Below are positions 9,672 to 20,143 of a DNA stretch of 64,000 nt, in pieces. The translations under genes were made by a program, and so were the position numbers. Origin of the DNA: Adiantum capillus-veneris (lineage: Eukaryota > Streptophyta > Polypodiopsida > Polypodiales > Pteridaceae); NCBI GenBank assembly GCA_014529385.2, contig CM043958.1:77562669-77626668 (forward strand). The letters are read 5' to 3'. Below the pieces are notes generated by a model. It was not told the DNA's origin, made no database searches, and was given only the letters and a program-made list of their open reading frames with translations. Numbering within the stretch: position 1 is the first letter of the stretch; each line of letters opens with the position of its first letter.

Positions 9672-10837
9672 TGTAAGGTGCAGCGGAATGAGTGTCGTTC
9701 TTTCTCAAGATGAGTGATCCATATTTGCTCAAGGTTCCTTTTAGTTCTTATGGAAGAGAGAGCCTTCCGTTCTTAATGGAGAGTGCTATGATCACGAACA
9801 AAGTGAGTGGACATTGTGCGTGAAAGTGTATGAGATTGAGAGATAGAGAGAAGAGAGATACGACACCAGAGACGTTGTAAAACCCTCCTCCGAAGGCCCC
9901 ACTCTCGTCGGCGAGAGTGGTCTACTATTGATTGCACAAAGTGGTACAATGATGATGCATGGAAACTGATGCAACTTGGGACTATGTCGGTACGACGGGG
10001 ATGGCGACGACGACCTAAGGGCTGCAATCTGCAACCTTCTAACTGCCAAAAATCTGCTGAACTTGGGGCTGTTTTGGGTGGCTGAAAAATGCTGATATGT
10101 TGTGCTGAGAAACGCTGATTTGCTATTGTGCTTGGGCTGAAAACACGGCCGGATCAGATGCTCTTCAAAGCTGAAAACGCTGCCTGTTTTGATGCCAAAA
10201 ACGCAGCCTGATCTGGTACCCAAAAACACAGCCTGATCTGCTCTCAAAACGCTGGATTGGGCAGCTTTGATGGCGATAACAGAAAACGCTAGGTGCATGT
10301 GGTTGTCGCGGTCTATCCAATGCTGAAAACGCCAATGCAAGGGAGGTGTTGGCGATGCTACAAACGCTAAGGCTGAAGCTGTGGGAAAAACGCCAATGGC
10401 TGTGAGAGGGAACTCGCCAAGGCAAGGGAGGTTCTTGATGGTTCTTGCTGAGAAGGTGTCTGTTGAGCGTGGAGCTCCTACTGCCTCTTCTGCCATTTAA
10501 TGCTAACTTTGGTTTGCTTATGTATTTTCTTACCCAAATTGCCCTACCTACTTTTGTTGGAAAGTCACTTACATTAATAAGTGAAAAATGTCAAAAACAG
10601 GGAAAATAGGCTAAATGCACTGGAAAATTCCCCTGACTGATTCTGATGGAAATGCTTATGATCATGTTGTGTGCAACCAGAGGATATGCATCTACACTAA
10701 GTGACTGGGCATGTACAGTCTACGAATAGACTCACAAAAGTGCCAGATCACTTCTAATCTAGACTGACTGGACTGACTGAACCCTGTGATGCTGTAGCTT
10801 GTCCACGGACACATAGGGTTGGATGTGTCACGTGACA
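9672..10837 (-). repeat. Element B 5' LTR
   Basis: 1,166 bp, beginning on the element strand with TGTCACGTGACA at 10837 and ending TTACA at 9672. It is nearly identical to the 3' LTR apart from small indels, for example a duplicated AACACAGCCTGATCTG-type block near 10220-10240. Confidence 0.92.
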
Positions 10838-11740
10838 TCATGCTAAGGAAGGGTGGAACCTTCGGAGCACCTTCAATGATCTCAAATGGTGCTTGCCCCG
10901 ACGAAGAGTGGATCGTGTTATTGTAGGCAAATACCACCAAGGGCAAATTTTTCTCCCATTGAGTCTTCTGATAAGTAATGTAAGACTTCAATAAATTCAG
11001 TACGACTGAGTTTGCAATCTTTGATTGCTCATCTGTCTGCGGGTGGAAAGGTGACGAGAATTGCAACTGTGTGTCAATGTTCTTCCAATTAGCCTTCCAA
11101 AATAAACTCGTGAATCGGGGATCTCTGTCATAGACGATTGTCTCAGGCATGCCATGTAATCTGAAAATTTGTGCAATGAATAGTCTCGCTAAATGATCCG
11201 GCTTGACTGTTTTCTTCACTGGAATGAAGTGAGCTTGCTTGCTAAATCTGTCGATGATAGTCCAAATGCCATCATGCCCACTTTGCGTCTCCGGGAGATC
11301 AAAAATGAAATCCATAGCAATACTTTCCTAGGGGCAGTGAGAATGGGTAAAGGCTGTAACAATTCCTGTGCTTTATGCCTGCCAAACTTGACCTTTTGGC
11401 ATACCAAGCAACTGCGTATAAAGTCGTCCACATCCTTCTTGAGTCTCGGCCAAAAGAAGTAACGCTCCACACTTTTCAAGGTGGTGTTGCCGCGGTGACC
11501 CGTAAAAGGTGGAGAATGGCATTCAGTCAGAATCTTTTCTCTCAACGGCTGTGTAACGCACAACATCGTTTTCTTCATCAAGTAGCCATCTCGTATGGAA
11601 TATCTTGCTACTACCTCCCCATTCTGTATTTGAGTGAATACATCGGAAAAATCTGGATCTGTGGTGTACTGATCAACCATGTCCTCGAAGCTTCTATGAT
11701 GTATTGCGGAAATAGCCAAGACTAACGGCTTCCGGGACAA
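10838..11740 (-). pseudogene. Element C integrase, zinc-binding and catalytic part
   Basis: The minus strand carries the integrase HHCC domain (CHSPPFTGHRG, then FIRSCLVCQK) and the catalytic core: FIFDLPETQSGHDGIWTIID, RFSKQAHFIPVKK, YDRDPRFTS and SPFHPQTDEQSKIANS. The catalytic Glu expected in HPQTDGQ(S/T)E is Lys here, so this copy is inactive. Two overlapping frames (11740-11216 and 11315-10838) show a frameshift near 11270. The frame is cut by element B after PPFLSM and resumes at 6629. Confidence 0.88.
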
Positions 11741-12300
11741 AGCATCTTTGCCACCAAGTTCTTTTGTCCCTGAACATGGACAATATGGAAGTGAAACTGT
11801 GACAAGATCTTAGCCCACCGCATCTGCTTTTTTGAAAGCTGCTTCTGTGACAAGAAGTAGCGAAAACTCTGATGATCAGTGAAGACCGTAAAATCGGCTC
11901 CGAGTAGGTAATGTTGCCATTGAGTAAAAGCATGGAGAACCGCCAAAAATTCTTTCTGATAAATCTGTGCTGTCAATTCCGGCCTTGAAATCGGCTCTGA
12001 TAGGCAATGACATGGTCGTTTTGCATAAAGACCGCTCCCAGACTACAATTACAAGCATCACAATACACTTCAAATGACTTTTGCAAATCCGACAAAGTCA
12101 ATACTGGTCTCGTAGTCAATTTCTCTTTCAGTGTCTGAAAGACACTCACCTCTGTGGGTCCCCACGAGAAAGGTACCCCTTTCTGTGTCACTATGTGCAA
12201 AGGGAAAGCTACCTCTGCAAACTTTCGAATGAACCGCCGGTAGTAAGAACATAAGCCCAAGAAGCTTCTAACTTCATGAACATTCTTCAAATCGGGCCAA
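11722..12300 (-). pseudogene. Element C RT connection and RNase H
   Basis: Minus-strand frames read VRSFLGLCSYYRRFIRKFAE (the RT thumb/connection motif) and FEVYCDACNCSLGAVFMQ, the start of RNase H with its first catalytic Asp. In another frame follow YQKEFLAVLHAFTQWQHYLL, FTVFTDHQSFRYFLSQKQLS and the IVHVQGQKN block. A frameshift near 11980 breaks the gene. RNase H would remove template RNA during reverse transcription. Confidence 0.88.
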
Positions 12301-13025
12301 ACATGTATAATCTCACTCTTGGCCGGGTCGGTTCATCTGTACTCCTGCTGTTGAGACTATGTGTTCCAAAAACTGTATCTTCGGCAAGAAAAATTCACTC
12401 TTTTTGGCATTGATAACTAACTTGTGATCTCGCAATGCCTGAAAGACCTGAAGCAGATGGTGTCTATGTTCTGCCTCATCCTGGGAGAAGACTATAATGT
12501 CATCAAAGAAAGTGCCGACAAACGATACTCTCTGAAAATCCTATCCATCATTCGGCTGAAAGTTGCTGGAGCATTGGTAAGGCCAAAAGGCATCACCAGA
12601 AATTCATACAAACCGAAGCTGCTCTGAAAGGCTATCTTGTAGATATCTCCCGGTGCAATTCTGATATGATGATATCCGCTTTTCAAATCAATCCTGCTGA
12701 AACAAGAGGATCCCTGTAGTCGGTCAAGAATATCGTCGATCCTTGGAATCGGAAATCTGTTCTTGATGGTGATTTTATTGAGAGCTCTGTAATCAATGCA
12801 CTTTCTCCAAGATCCGTCTTTCTTTATCACCAACAACACCAGAGAGCAGTAGGGTGAAGTAATCGGCTGGATAAGACCCTTTTTCAAAAGGTCTTTCACT
12901 TGGTTCATAATCTCTTCATTCTGGGCTCGGCTAATACGGTAACGTGGCCGATGCGGTGGTGTGCTTCAAGGTATCAGATCAATGGTATGATCCTCCGGTC
13001 GAGATGTTGGCAACTGTTGGATTAA
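12301..13025 (-). pseudogene. Element C reverse transcriptase
   Basis: The minus strand shows the Ty3/gypsy RT motifs in order: [58 protein letters not shown] and [18 protein letters not shown]. After a frameshift near 12510 the catalytic FFDDIIVFS and KSEFFLPKIQFLEH follow. A stop lies upstream near 12963. Gag and protease of C are absent: its 5' part ends at about 13025, where LINE sequence begins, so C was truncated before D arrived. Confidence 0.9.
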
Positions 13026-13058
13026 AGGCAAACTTCTTTATGTCTTGTATCCATCCTG
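13026..13058 (-). mobile_element. Outer stub of LINE left arm
   Basis: The minus strand reads GGATGGATACAAGACATAAA, matching the right LINE arm at 22589-22608 (GGATGGATGCAAGACATAAA). It is the part of the left arm beyond the D insertion and shows that D landed within the LINE. The junction with element C is at about 13025. Confidence 0.75.
13054..13058 (+). repeat. Target-site duplication of element D (left)
   Basis: TCCTG before the D LTR; TCTTG follows the other LTR at 17390-17394. One mismatch in five, explained by a later transition. Confidence 0.65.
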
Positions 13059-14246
13059 TGTCACGTGACACATCCAACCCTATGTGTCCGTGGACAAGCT
13101 ACAACATGATCAGGATTCAGTCAATCTAGTCAAGTCTAGATTAGAAGTGATCTAACACTTTTTGTGAGTCTATTCGTAGACCGTGCATGCCCAGTCACTT
13201 AGCATAGATGCATATCCTCTGGTTGCACACAACATGATCATAAGAATTCCCATCAGAATCCATCAGAATCAGTCAGGGGAATTTTCCAGTGATTTTAGCC
13301 TATTTTCCCTATTTTTGACATTTTTCACTTATTAATTTAAGTGATTTCCCAACAAAAGTAGGTAGGGCAATTTTGCTAAGTTAATATATAAGCAAACCCA
13401 AGTTGGCACTTTCTGGCAGAAGAGGCAGCAGGAGCTTCCCGCTCAACAGGCACCTTCTCAGCAGGAACCCCTATCAACACCCTTGGCGTTTTTGGTCTCC
13501 ATCCTCGCCACAGATACCCCAGCGTTTTCCAGCTTGGATCATCGCCAACAGTACCAGATCATTGGCGTTTTTGCACCAGCATCTCCTTGCCATCACCAGC
13601 ATCCCTAGCGTTTGCCTTATCAAGGGAAATCGCCAGCAGATTTACCAGGCAGCCTAGCGTTTTTACTAACGCTAGCAGATCAGTTCAGCGTTTTCATTTT
13701 CAGCCTGTTTTGAAGAAAATGCAGTTGCGTTTTCAGCCTTCAGATCGGTAGCAGATTCAGCCCTAGAAGCATTGCAAAAGACCCCCATTTTCAGCCCTCG
13801 AAAATGTAGCCAAAACAGTCATTTTTAGCCACCCAAAACAGCCCAAAGATTTGCAGATTTTCAGCAGCTAGAAGACCACAGATTTCAGCCCTAAAGTCGT
13901 CGTCGTCATCACTTTCGTTGTCATCGGCATAGTCCCAAGTTGCATCAGTCCATTGCATCTGCATTGTACCACTTTGTGCAATCATAAGTAGACCACTCTC
14001 GCCGACGAGAGTGGGGCCTTTGGAGGAGGGTTTTACAACGTCTCTGGTGTCGTATCTCTCTTCTCTCTCTATCTCTCAGTCTCATACACTTACACGCATA
14101 GTGTCCACTCACTTTGTTTGTGATCATAGCATTCTCTCATTAAGAACGGAAGGCTCTCCCTTCCATAAGAACAAAAGGAACCTTGAGCATAGTTCGGAGC
14201 ACTCATCTTGAGCAAATCGCAAACAATCATTCCGCTGCACCTAATA
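13059..14246 (+). repeat. Element D 5' LTR
   Basis: 1,188 bp, starting TGTCACGTGACA. The order inside is a CCTATGTGTCCGTGGACAAGC block, a TATA region (near 13382-13391), a dense series of AGCGTTTTCAGCC-type motifs (13480-13890), a CGTCGTCGTC block, an imperfect CT tract (about 14060-14085), and the 3' end before the primer site. The end reads TAATA instead of the TAACA of the 3' LTR. Confidence 0.92.
13382..13391 (+). promoter_or_regulatory. TATA box of element D LTR
   Basis: AATATATAAG about 325 bp into the LTR. The same box recurs in the 3' LTR and in the B, F and A LTRs. Confidence 0.5.
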
Positions 14247-14247
14247 T

Positions 14248-14259
14248 TGGTATCAGAGC
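14248..14259 (+). other. Primer binding site of element D
   Basis: TGGTATCAGAGC, one base after the LTR end: a perfect plant initiator-Met tRNA site. Confidence 0.92.
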
Positions 14260-14481
14260 TTTGGCAGTGTTCTGTATCACTCAAGGAAAGAACCACAAGG
14301 ATTTTTTTGCTTGTTGCGGTCACACGAACCCAAGTTCGCTTGGGCGTGTCGATTCCTAATCGTGTTTTGTTGCAGAGTGACATGAATCCCAAGAAAGAAG
14401 GGCTTGTCCAGCCTCCCCTTGTGTCTCTTTTCACTCATTGAGAGCGGACCGTGCACTTAGCGGCCGGCCAATCGACGTGAG

Positions 14482-14811
14482 GTGGGAAAAAGCAACCTTG
14501 GTGTGAGCGCAAGGCCGCCAAGGGGTGCGCCTGCAGAAAAGGGTAGAACTCGAGTGAAGAGAAGATCCTTCTCCAACGCGATTTGCAAGCGAAAGAAAAC
14601 CTCAAGACCCTCAAGAACTCAAGAACCTCAAGAACCCAAGACTCTCAAGACTCAAGAACTTCAAGACCCTCAAGAACCCAAGTTCCTTGTGAACTTAAGA
14701 ACCCGTGACCCCCAAGAACCCAAGTTCCTTGTGAACTTAAGAACCCACAAGAATCCACGATTGCAGAATGGTCATCACTCGAAGCGGAATGGATACTTCG
14801 CTTACAGGTGA
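14482..14811 (+). CDS. Element D leader-proximal Gag-like frame
   Basis: The frame starts MGKSNLGVSARPPRGAPAEK, the same start as the Gag-like frame of B, and continues RTRVKRRSF. It then runs through a Pro/Gln/Glu/Lys repeat (EPQEPK, LQDPQEPKFLVNLRT) made by the short DNA repeats at 14598-14755. In B this repeat is absent and the frame leads directly to the IALTPMEALDQ coil. Either the repeat expanded inside the gene or this start is not the used one and translation starts later, at 14808. The function is unknown beyond the likely relation to Gag. Confidence 0.4.
   Translation: MGKSNLGVSARPPRGAPAEKGRTRVKRRSFSNAICKRKKTSRPSRTQEPQEPKTLKTQELQDPQEPKFLVNLRTRDPQEPKFLVNLRTHKNPRLQNGHHSKRNGYFAYR
14598..14755 (+). 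repeat. Degenerate CAAGAACCC repeats in element D leader
   Basis: Many tandem variants of CCTCAAGAACCCAAGA, then two copies of a block of about 48 bp containing AACCCAAGTTCCTTGTGAAC. A shorter version is present in A (3706-3760). Confidence 0.8.
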
Positions 14812-15638
14812 TGAGCATGAGAGAGGCGAAGAAGAATTTTCCCAACCAGGAGGTTTTTCCGACCATTGCGCTAACTCCTATGGAAGAGTTGGACCAAGAA
14901 AGAGAAGCAGAAAGAAAGGACTATGAAGAAGAAATGGTCGCCATAGATCGTGACTACGAAGAAGACATGGCAGCCATAGAACGTAAGTACGATTTGGTAG
15001 AAAAAGAAAGTCAAGCAAGATTTGATCGCGAGAACAAAGCAATAATGCAAGTGATGTTGCGACTCTTTTCCCAAGTTCAGGCATAGATGCAAGAGATTCA
15101 GGAGACGGAGACTCTCTCAATCTCTTCTTCTCCAAAGCCTGACACACAGGATTTGTATGATTGTGAGAAGCATGATGATGATTTGATTGACAATGATTTG
15201 CATGATGATCAGCATGATGGTTTGAATGATGATGATAAGCATGATGATTTGGATGCCAATGATAAGCATGATGCTTTGCATGATCAAGATGTGATTTCTC
15301 ACAAGCATGATGAGTTGCATGAAGAAGATGTGATTGTTCACAAGGATGATGTGTTAGTGGATGCTTTTTCTAGCGAAGCTAACCTCGTTGCAGATTCAAT
15401 CAATCACGAAGAAGCGATCTCGGCTCTCGAGCCTCGGTCTCAAGAACCCTCACAGGAAGTATTATGTGTTCGCATGATTGATACGCACGCATTGTTCCAG
15501 TGTTTCATTCGTGACGGTTTCATGTATTTTAGTCAGCATCGTTATGTGATCCCTTTTCCTAGGCATGACATATGTATGTTGAGCACATTTCTCTCATGGA
15601 TAAGCACGAATGTATGCGGATTTTTCATGAAAAGCTGA
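14808..15638 (+). CDS. Gag-like coil plus His/Asp-repeat protein of element D (one in-frame stop)
   Basis: One frame runs from 14808 with a single TAG at 15084-15086. The first part has PTIALTPMEELDQERE and an acidic coiled coil with repeats (DYEEEMVAIDRDYEEDMAAI), resembling the Gag N-terminal coil of A. The stop falls where B keeps a CAG (Gln) codon, so it looks like a C-to-T change in an ancestral single frame. After it come ETLSISSSPKPDTQDL and the repeat region (KHDDDLIDNDLHDDQHDGLN, DANDKHDALHDQDVISHKHD), then SSEANLVADSINHEEAISAL and the conserved unique part, before a frame change near 15590. No known domain is recognised. Confidence 0.6.
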
Positions 15639-16175
15639 AAAGTACGCATTCAAGGAAGTCCCATTCCATGTCTCTTCCTTGGCATGACACAGTTGTAGAC
15701 AGAGCACATGAAAGTATGAGCACCAAGCATGGGCATTTCCGTTGTGAATTGCCACAGTGGATTGCTCTAGATCATAAGAGAAAGATTCGACCTCATTGTC
15801 TGCATGTGTTTGATGAACGGGTTGTCACTCTGTCTCTATGTTCATCTACCTTGCATACACAGTCTTTAGAGAAGACTATTTTTTCCATTCACTTTACATG
15901 GAATGGGTATGTTCATGGTTTTGTGTTGGAAATGGTTTTAGGAATTTTCAGCCATGGAGATTCTTGAAGAAGAAAGAAGCATGACTCTCGACGAAGTTGA
16001 AGCATCGAAGGAGCCACAGAAGACTCTGAGTCGCTTTCGGCGCGGCCCAAAGAAGAAAGCTTTGCAGACCTTTATGAAGTCCAAGTATCGCACGACCCAC
16101 ACATCAGAGTGGGCCTGCGAAGAGTCCCTTCCAGGATTCCGGATGCTATTGGCGATCTCCCTCGACGCCATATAG
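15572..16175 (+). pseudogene. C-terminal part of the element D His/Asp-repeat protein, frameshifted
   Basis: Two frames together match the C-terminal half of the protein in B: HISLMDKHECMRIFHEKLKS, HSRKSHSMSLPWHDTVVDRA and KHGHFRCELPQWIALDHK (15572-15967), then MEILEEERSMTLDEVEASKE (from 15954) to SEWACEESLPGFRMLLA. Frameshifts near 15590 and 15950 separate them. The end abuts the polypurine tract. The repeated match between B and D shows that this region is family coding sequence and not random open frame. Confidence 0.55.
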
Positions 16176-16196
16176 TTCGGTACCAGTACTCACTTT

Positions 16197-16209
16197 GAAA
16201 AGGAGGGGA
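16197..16209 (+). other. Polypurine tract of element D
   Basis: GAAAAGGAGGGGA directly before the 3' LTR, the expected plus-strand primer. B has the same sequence in reverse at 7790-7802. Confidence 0.85.
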
Positions 16210-17389
16210 TGTCACGTGACACATCCAACCCTATGTGTCCGTGGACAAGCTACAGCATGATCAGGATTCAGTAAGTCCAGTCAAGTCTAGATTAGAAGTG
16301 ATCTGACACTTTTTGTGAGTCTATTTGTAGACCGTGCATGCCCAATCACTTAGCATAGATGCATATCCTCAGGTTGCACACAACATTATCATAAGCATTC
16401 CCATCAGAATCCATCAGAATCAGTCAGGGGAATTTTCCAGTGATTTTAGCCTATTTTCCCTATTTTTGACATTTTTCACTTATTAATTTAAGTGATTTCC
16501 CAACAAAAGTAGGTAGGGCAATTTTGCTAAGTTAATATATAAGCAAACCCAAGTTGGTACTTTTTGGCAGAAGAGGCAGCAGGAGCTTCCCGCTCAACAG
16601 GCACCTTCTCAACAGGAACCCCCATCAGCACCCTTGGCGTTTTTGGTCTCCATCCTCGCCACAGATACCCCAGCGTTTTCCAGCTTGGATCATCGCCAAC
16701 AGTACTAGATCATTGGCGTTTTTGCACCAGCATCTCCTTGCCATCACCAGCATCCCTAGCGTTTGCCTTATCAAGGGAAATCGCCAGCAGATTTACCAGG
16801 CAGCCTAGCGTTTTTACTAACGCTAGCAGATCAGTTCAGCGTTTTCATTTTCAGCCTGTTTTGAAGAAAATGCAGTTGCGTTTTCAGCCTTCAGATCGGT
16901 AGCAAATTCAGCCCTAGAAGCATTGCAAAAGACCCCCATTTTCAGCCCTCGAAAATGTAGCCAAAACAGTCATTTTTAGCCACCCAAAACAGCCCAAAGA
17001 TTTGCAGATTTTCAGCAGCTAGAAGACCACAGATTTCAGCCCTAAAGTCGTCGTCGTCATCACTTTCGTTGTCATCGGCATAGTCCCAAGTTGCATCAGT
17101 CCATTGCATCTGCATTGTACCACTTTGTGCAATCATAAGTAGACCACTCTCGCCGACGAGAGTGGGGCCTTCGGAGGAAGGTTTTACAACGTCTCTGGTG
17201 TCGTATCTCTCTTCTCTCTCTATCTCATACACTTACACGCATAGTGTCCACTCACTTTGTTTGTGATCATGGCATTCTCTCATTAAGAACGGAAGGCTCT
17301 CCCTTCCATAAGAACAAAAGGAACCTTGAGCACAGTTCGGAGCACTCATCTTGAGCAAAGCGCAAACAATCATTCCGCTGCACCTAACA
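16210..17389 (+). repeat. Element D 3' LTR
   Basis: 1,180 bp with the same block order as the 5' LTR; most differences are single substitutions. It ends CACCTAACA, followed by the 5-bp duplication TCTTG (17390-17394) and LINE sequence. Confidence 0.92.
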
Positions 17390-17394
17390 TCTTG

Positions 17395-20113
17395 TGCTCG
17401 AGATCTTGCTTTTAAGTGTCTTTTGAACTTTTTTGTTTGCTTCCCATGCAATTGTAGGAAGTCGATGTGAGGGGTTTTGGCGCATCTTTATCATGTACTC
17501 CACAACCCTTTCCATGTCTATAACCTCAATCGGAAGAGATAGCGACTCAAGAAGTAGGAGCATATATGGTGTTTGTGTCTTAACTTGGAGAAAGTTTGTA
17601 AGAAAACGATTTTGGACATTCACAAACTCTTTCCAAGTAGACACATGTTCTCAAATGCCAAATATGCTCTCTTTCCCGCTTCCAAACAATGCATAACACA
17701 TTCACGCCACTTGTGATTGGACGGAACCTCAAGGTCAAGGTACTTAAAGCTCTCAACAACTTGAAGTGTCTAATCATTGTACACAATGCATGGCTTCTCC
17801 TTATGGTTGGTTTTCACAAGCATAACCTTTGTTTTGGATTCATTCACAATCAGCCCACTATGCAAACAAAAGTTCTCAAGGACAACCATATGCTTTTGTG
17901 CATCTTCTAAAGTGTGTGCTAGAAGCACTACATCATCCGCATACAACAAAAGCATGATTACCGCATTGCAAATAGTGACCTCTTCAATGCATTCTTTTTG
18001 CATAAAGTGAAGTACTATTTGTTCCTATTGATCGATGCATAGACCAAAGAGAGTTGGTGACAACGAATATCCTTGTTTAACTCCAATAGTTCTTACAAAA
18101 AATTCTGAAATTTCTCTTCCCATGCGCAATTGACAAATCACCTTCTCATAAATTCGAGAAACCGCAAGCATAAACTCAATTGGCACTTAGAGTTCTTTCA
18201 TCGTTCTCCACAAATTGTTACGTGTAATCGTATCAAAGGCTTTCTTAAAGTCCACAAAGCAACAATACAATCGCTTGCCTTTCAACCGACTTGCCTCCAT
18301 GAGGACACCAAGAGTGACAAGATGATGAATGGTGCTATGGCATTGACAAAAACCCGCTTGCACGCTTGTCATTCTCTCTAGCTCAATCACTCAATTTCAT
18401 ATCCATTATGCACCAAAACAACTTTGCCATAAGAGACCCAATCATTATAGTTCGGTAGATGTTTACATTCTTTACATTGCCTCCTTTAAGCAAAAGCTTA
18501 ACCCAATTAGTACTCCAATCATAAGGCATACCATGTTGAAGTGCAAGGTTGAACATATCACAAATCCACTCATGGGTAAAATCTCCCGTGTATTTGATCA
18601 TCTCCTGCTTGATACCTTGAAGATCTCCCGCTTTGCGAGTGGCCAACTTTTCAAGCCCACCGCATACATTTGCAATAGTAAAAAAAGAGGGCATACATGG
18701 GAGTGAATAAAAAAATGACATTTTTTCAGTATTTGCTTGCTCATATAATTGCTTACAATGTGTGTGTATATCTACAAAACTCAAGTTACCAAAATTCTCA
18801 ACCTGCTTGTCCCTTAAGTTTCTCCAAAATCTTCCACATGCATGTGCCTTTTCTTGGACTTGAAAAAGTTGTTGCTTTACTTTCCATCTTCTTCTCTTCT
18901 TTTGAATGCCTTGTATGTATGCAAATGACTTTGATAGTTTTCTTTGTCCATAGTTGCATCAAGCTTTATCAAGGACTTTCGAGCATCTTGACATTCTTTA
19001 TCAAACCACTTTTTACGTGATCTATCTTTGTTGATACCATGGAGATGCTTTATGGCAAAACATTCTTCGGCTCAAGAACAATTAACTTTCTTGAAAGCTT
19101 CCCATTTAGTTTTCAACGGTGCGTTATATTAAAGCCTTTGTCATCCATAACTTTTGCTCAACCATTTCAATGTACATTGGTGCTCGTTTGAAATCCATAC
19201 ATAGTGATAATTTTTCTTTCCTTTGGCGAGATTATCATGCTTAGTTGCTTCTCCATATAAAAGATCAATATATAAGATCTGACGGTCGGATTTTGGGGTC
19301 CATTGGCCAAACATAAAACTCTTTATGCGATACATGATGGCTTCGAAGAGTAGTATATTGTCAATTACATTATCCCCATTATGTTTCTTACATGTAAATC
19401 CATTTGTTCCACTCCACAAAGATACACCATTGGCAATGAGCATATTCGTGCTATTACACATGTGTAAAAGTAACTTTCCATAGTGATCCGGCTCTTTCTA
19501 TCTATTGAAGTACGATTATACTAGTGAACTTCCTCCAACTCCTTTGAAATGTATGACATATCAAATTGTTGAGTATCATGTTGCAATTTTTTTGTGCGAG
19601 TATTCATATCCCGAAATACAATAACATCACTTTCGTCTTTGAAATAAGCAATGTTCTCTTCTAAATCAAAAAATGATTGATCTCTATCGATGCAAGCATA
19701 AAAGAAGAAATCATAATGAGGAATGTAGCAACCGGCATAAATAAAAAGGTGCTCTTTTTTGGTGTCATAATTTTTAGCTATACATAACGTTTGTACTTGT
19801 CATCTTTCACAATTCATACAAAATCTTCGTGTCCATTCTTAATCATACATGCTAACCCTCCGTGCCCTCTTCGTTGCTTTGAGATTCTTTGACCATATCA
19901 ATAAATGTACATTATAATCCTCTAACCCGTTGATCAGTTGTGTGTCATGCTCCGAAGTTCAACAAGAAGTACAAGTTCATGTATGCAAACCCTGACATTC
20001 GATGGGTATCCATTGCGATTTCAAAAGTATACTTTCAATTGTAACTTAGTCTCATAGGCCGCGCATCCCTATTTGCTCGAGGGACTTGCCTCCTCCTTGG
20101 GCATGTTTTTGGC
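17395..20113 (-). mobile_element. LINE, left arm of an inverted pair (decayed)
   Basis: A non-LTR retrotransposon in reverse. On the minus strand the 5' end lies at the palindrome centre (20113). An apurinic-type endonuclease domain follows (about 20040-19141; its end has SLWSGTNGFTCKKHNGDNVI, then KSFMFGQWTPKSDRQILYID). The reverse transcriptase comes next (about 18780-17770: LATRKAGDLQGIKQEMIKYT, CQCHSTIHHLVTLGVLMEAS, CCFVDFKKAFDTITRNNLW and the catalytic LLYADDVVLLAHTLEDAQ), and then the region following RT down to 17395. Several stops and frameshifts. This arm keeps about 240 bp after RT that the right arm has lost. It is cut by element D and continues at 13026-13058. Confidence 0.88.
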
Positions 20114-20143
20114 CAAAAAAGAGAAGGCATCTCTATAGCCTTT
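20114..20143. other. Spacer at the centre of the LINE inverted repeat
   Basis: Thirty bases between the inverted GCATGTTTTTGGC (20101-20113) and GCCAAAAACATGC (20144-20156). The spacer itself contains the small inverted pair GAGA and TCTC. Base pairing outward from here continues for hundreds of bases with scattered mismatches. Confidence 0.85.

Larger units (their letters stand above)
6635..10837 (-). mobile_element. Element B: non-autonomous LTR retrotransposon, structurally complete
   Basis: A 4,203-bp reverse element with LTRs at 6635-7789 and 9672-10837, both TG..CA on the element strand (TGTCACGTGACA to TTAACA or TTACA). It has a primer site (9659-9670), a polypurine tract (7790-7802), and a perfect 5-bp target duplication TCATG. 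The interior of about 1.9 kb has no reverse transcriptase, RNase H or integrase. It encodes a Gag-like N-terminus and a His/Asp-repeat protein. The two LTRs are very similar, so insertion is relatively recent. It lies inside the integrase gene of element C. Confidence 0.93.
13059..17389 (+). mobile_element. Element D: non-autonomous LTR retrotransposon, structurally complete
   Basis: A 4,331-bp forward sister of element B, with LTRs at 13059-14246 and 16210-17389, primer site 14248-14259 and polypurine tract 16197-16209. It encodes the same two-part product: a Gag-like N-terminus and a His/Asp-repeat protein, with no pol domains. It is inserted in the left arm of the inverted LINE pair; the LINE sequence resumes on both sides. 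The LTRs are highly similar to each other, with scattered substitutions. Confidence 0.93.

Noticed and set aside
14248-14259. tRNA gene remnants at TGGTATCAGAGC sites
   Set aside because: Only the 12-base 3'-end complement is present, directly after LTR ends: these are primer binding sites.
18697-19020. Plus-strand 107-codon frame in the LINE left arm
   Set aside because: It is antisense to the LINE; the right arm has the same sequence in LINE orientation with RT-linked coding.
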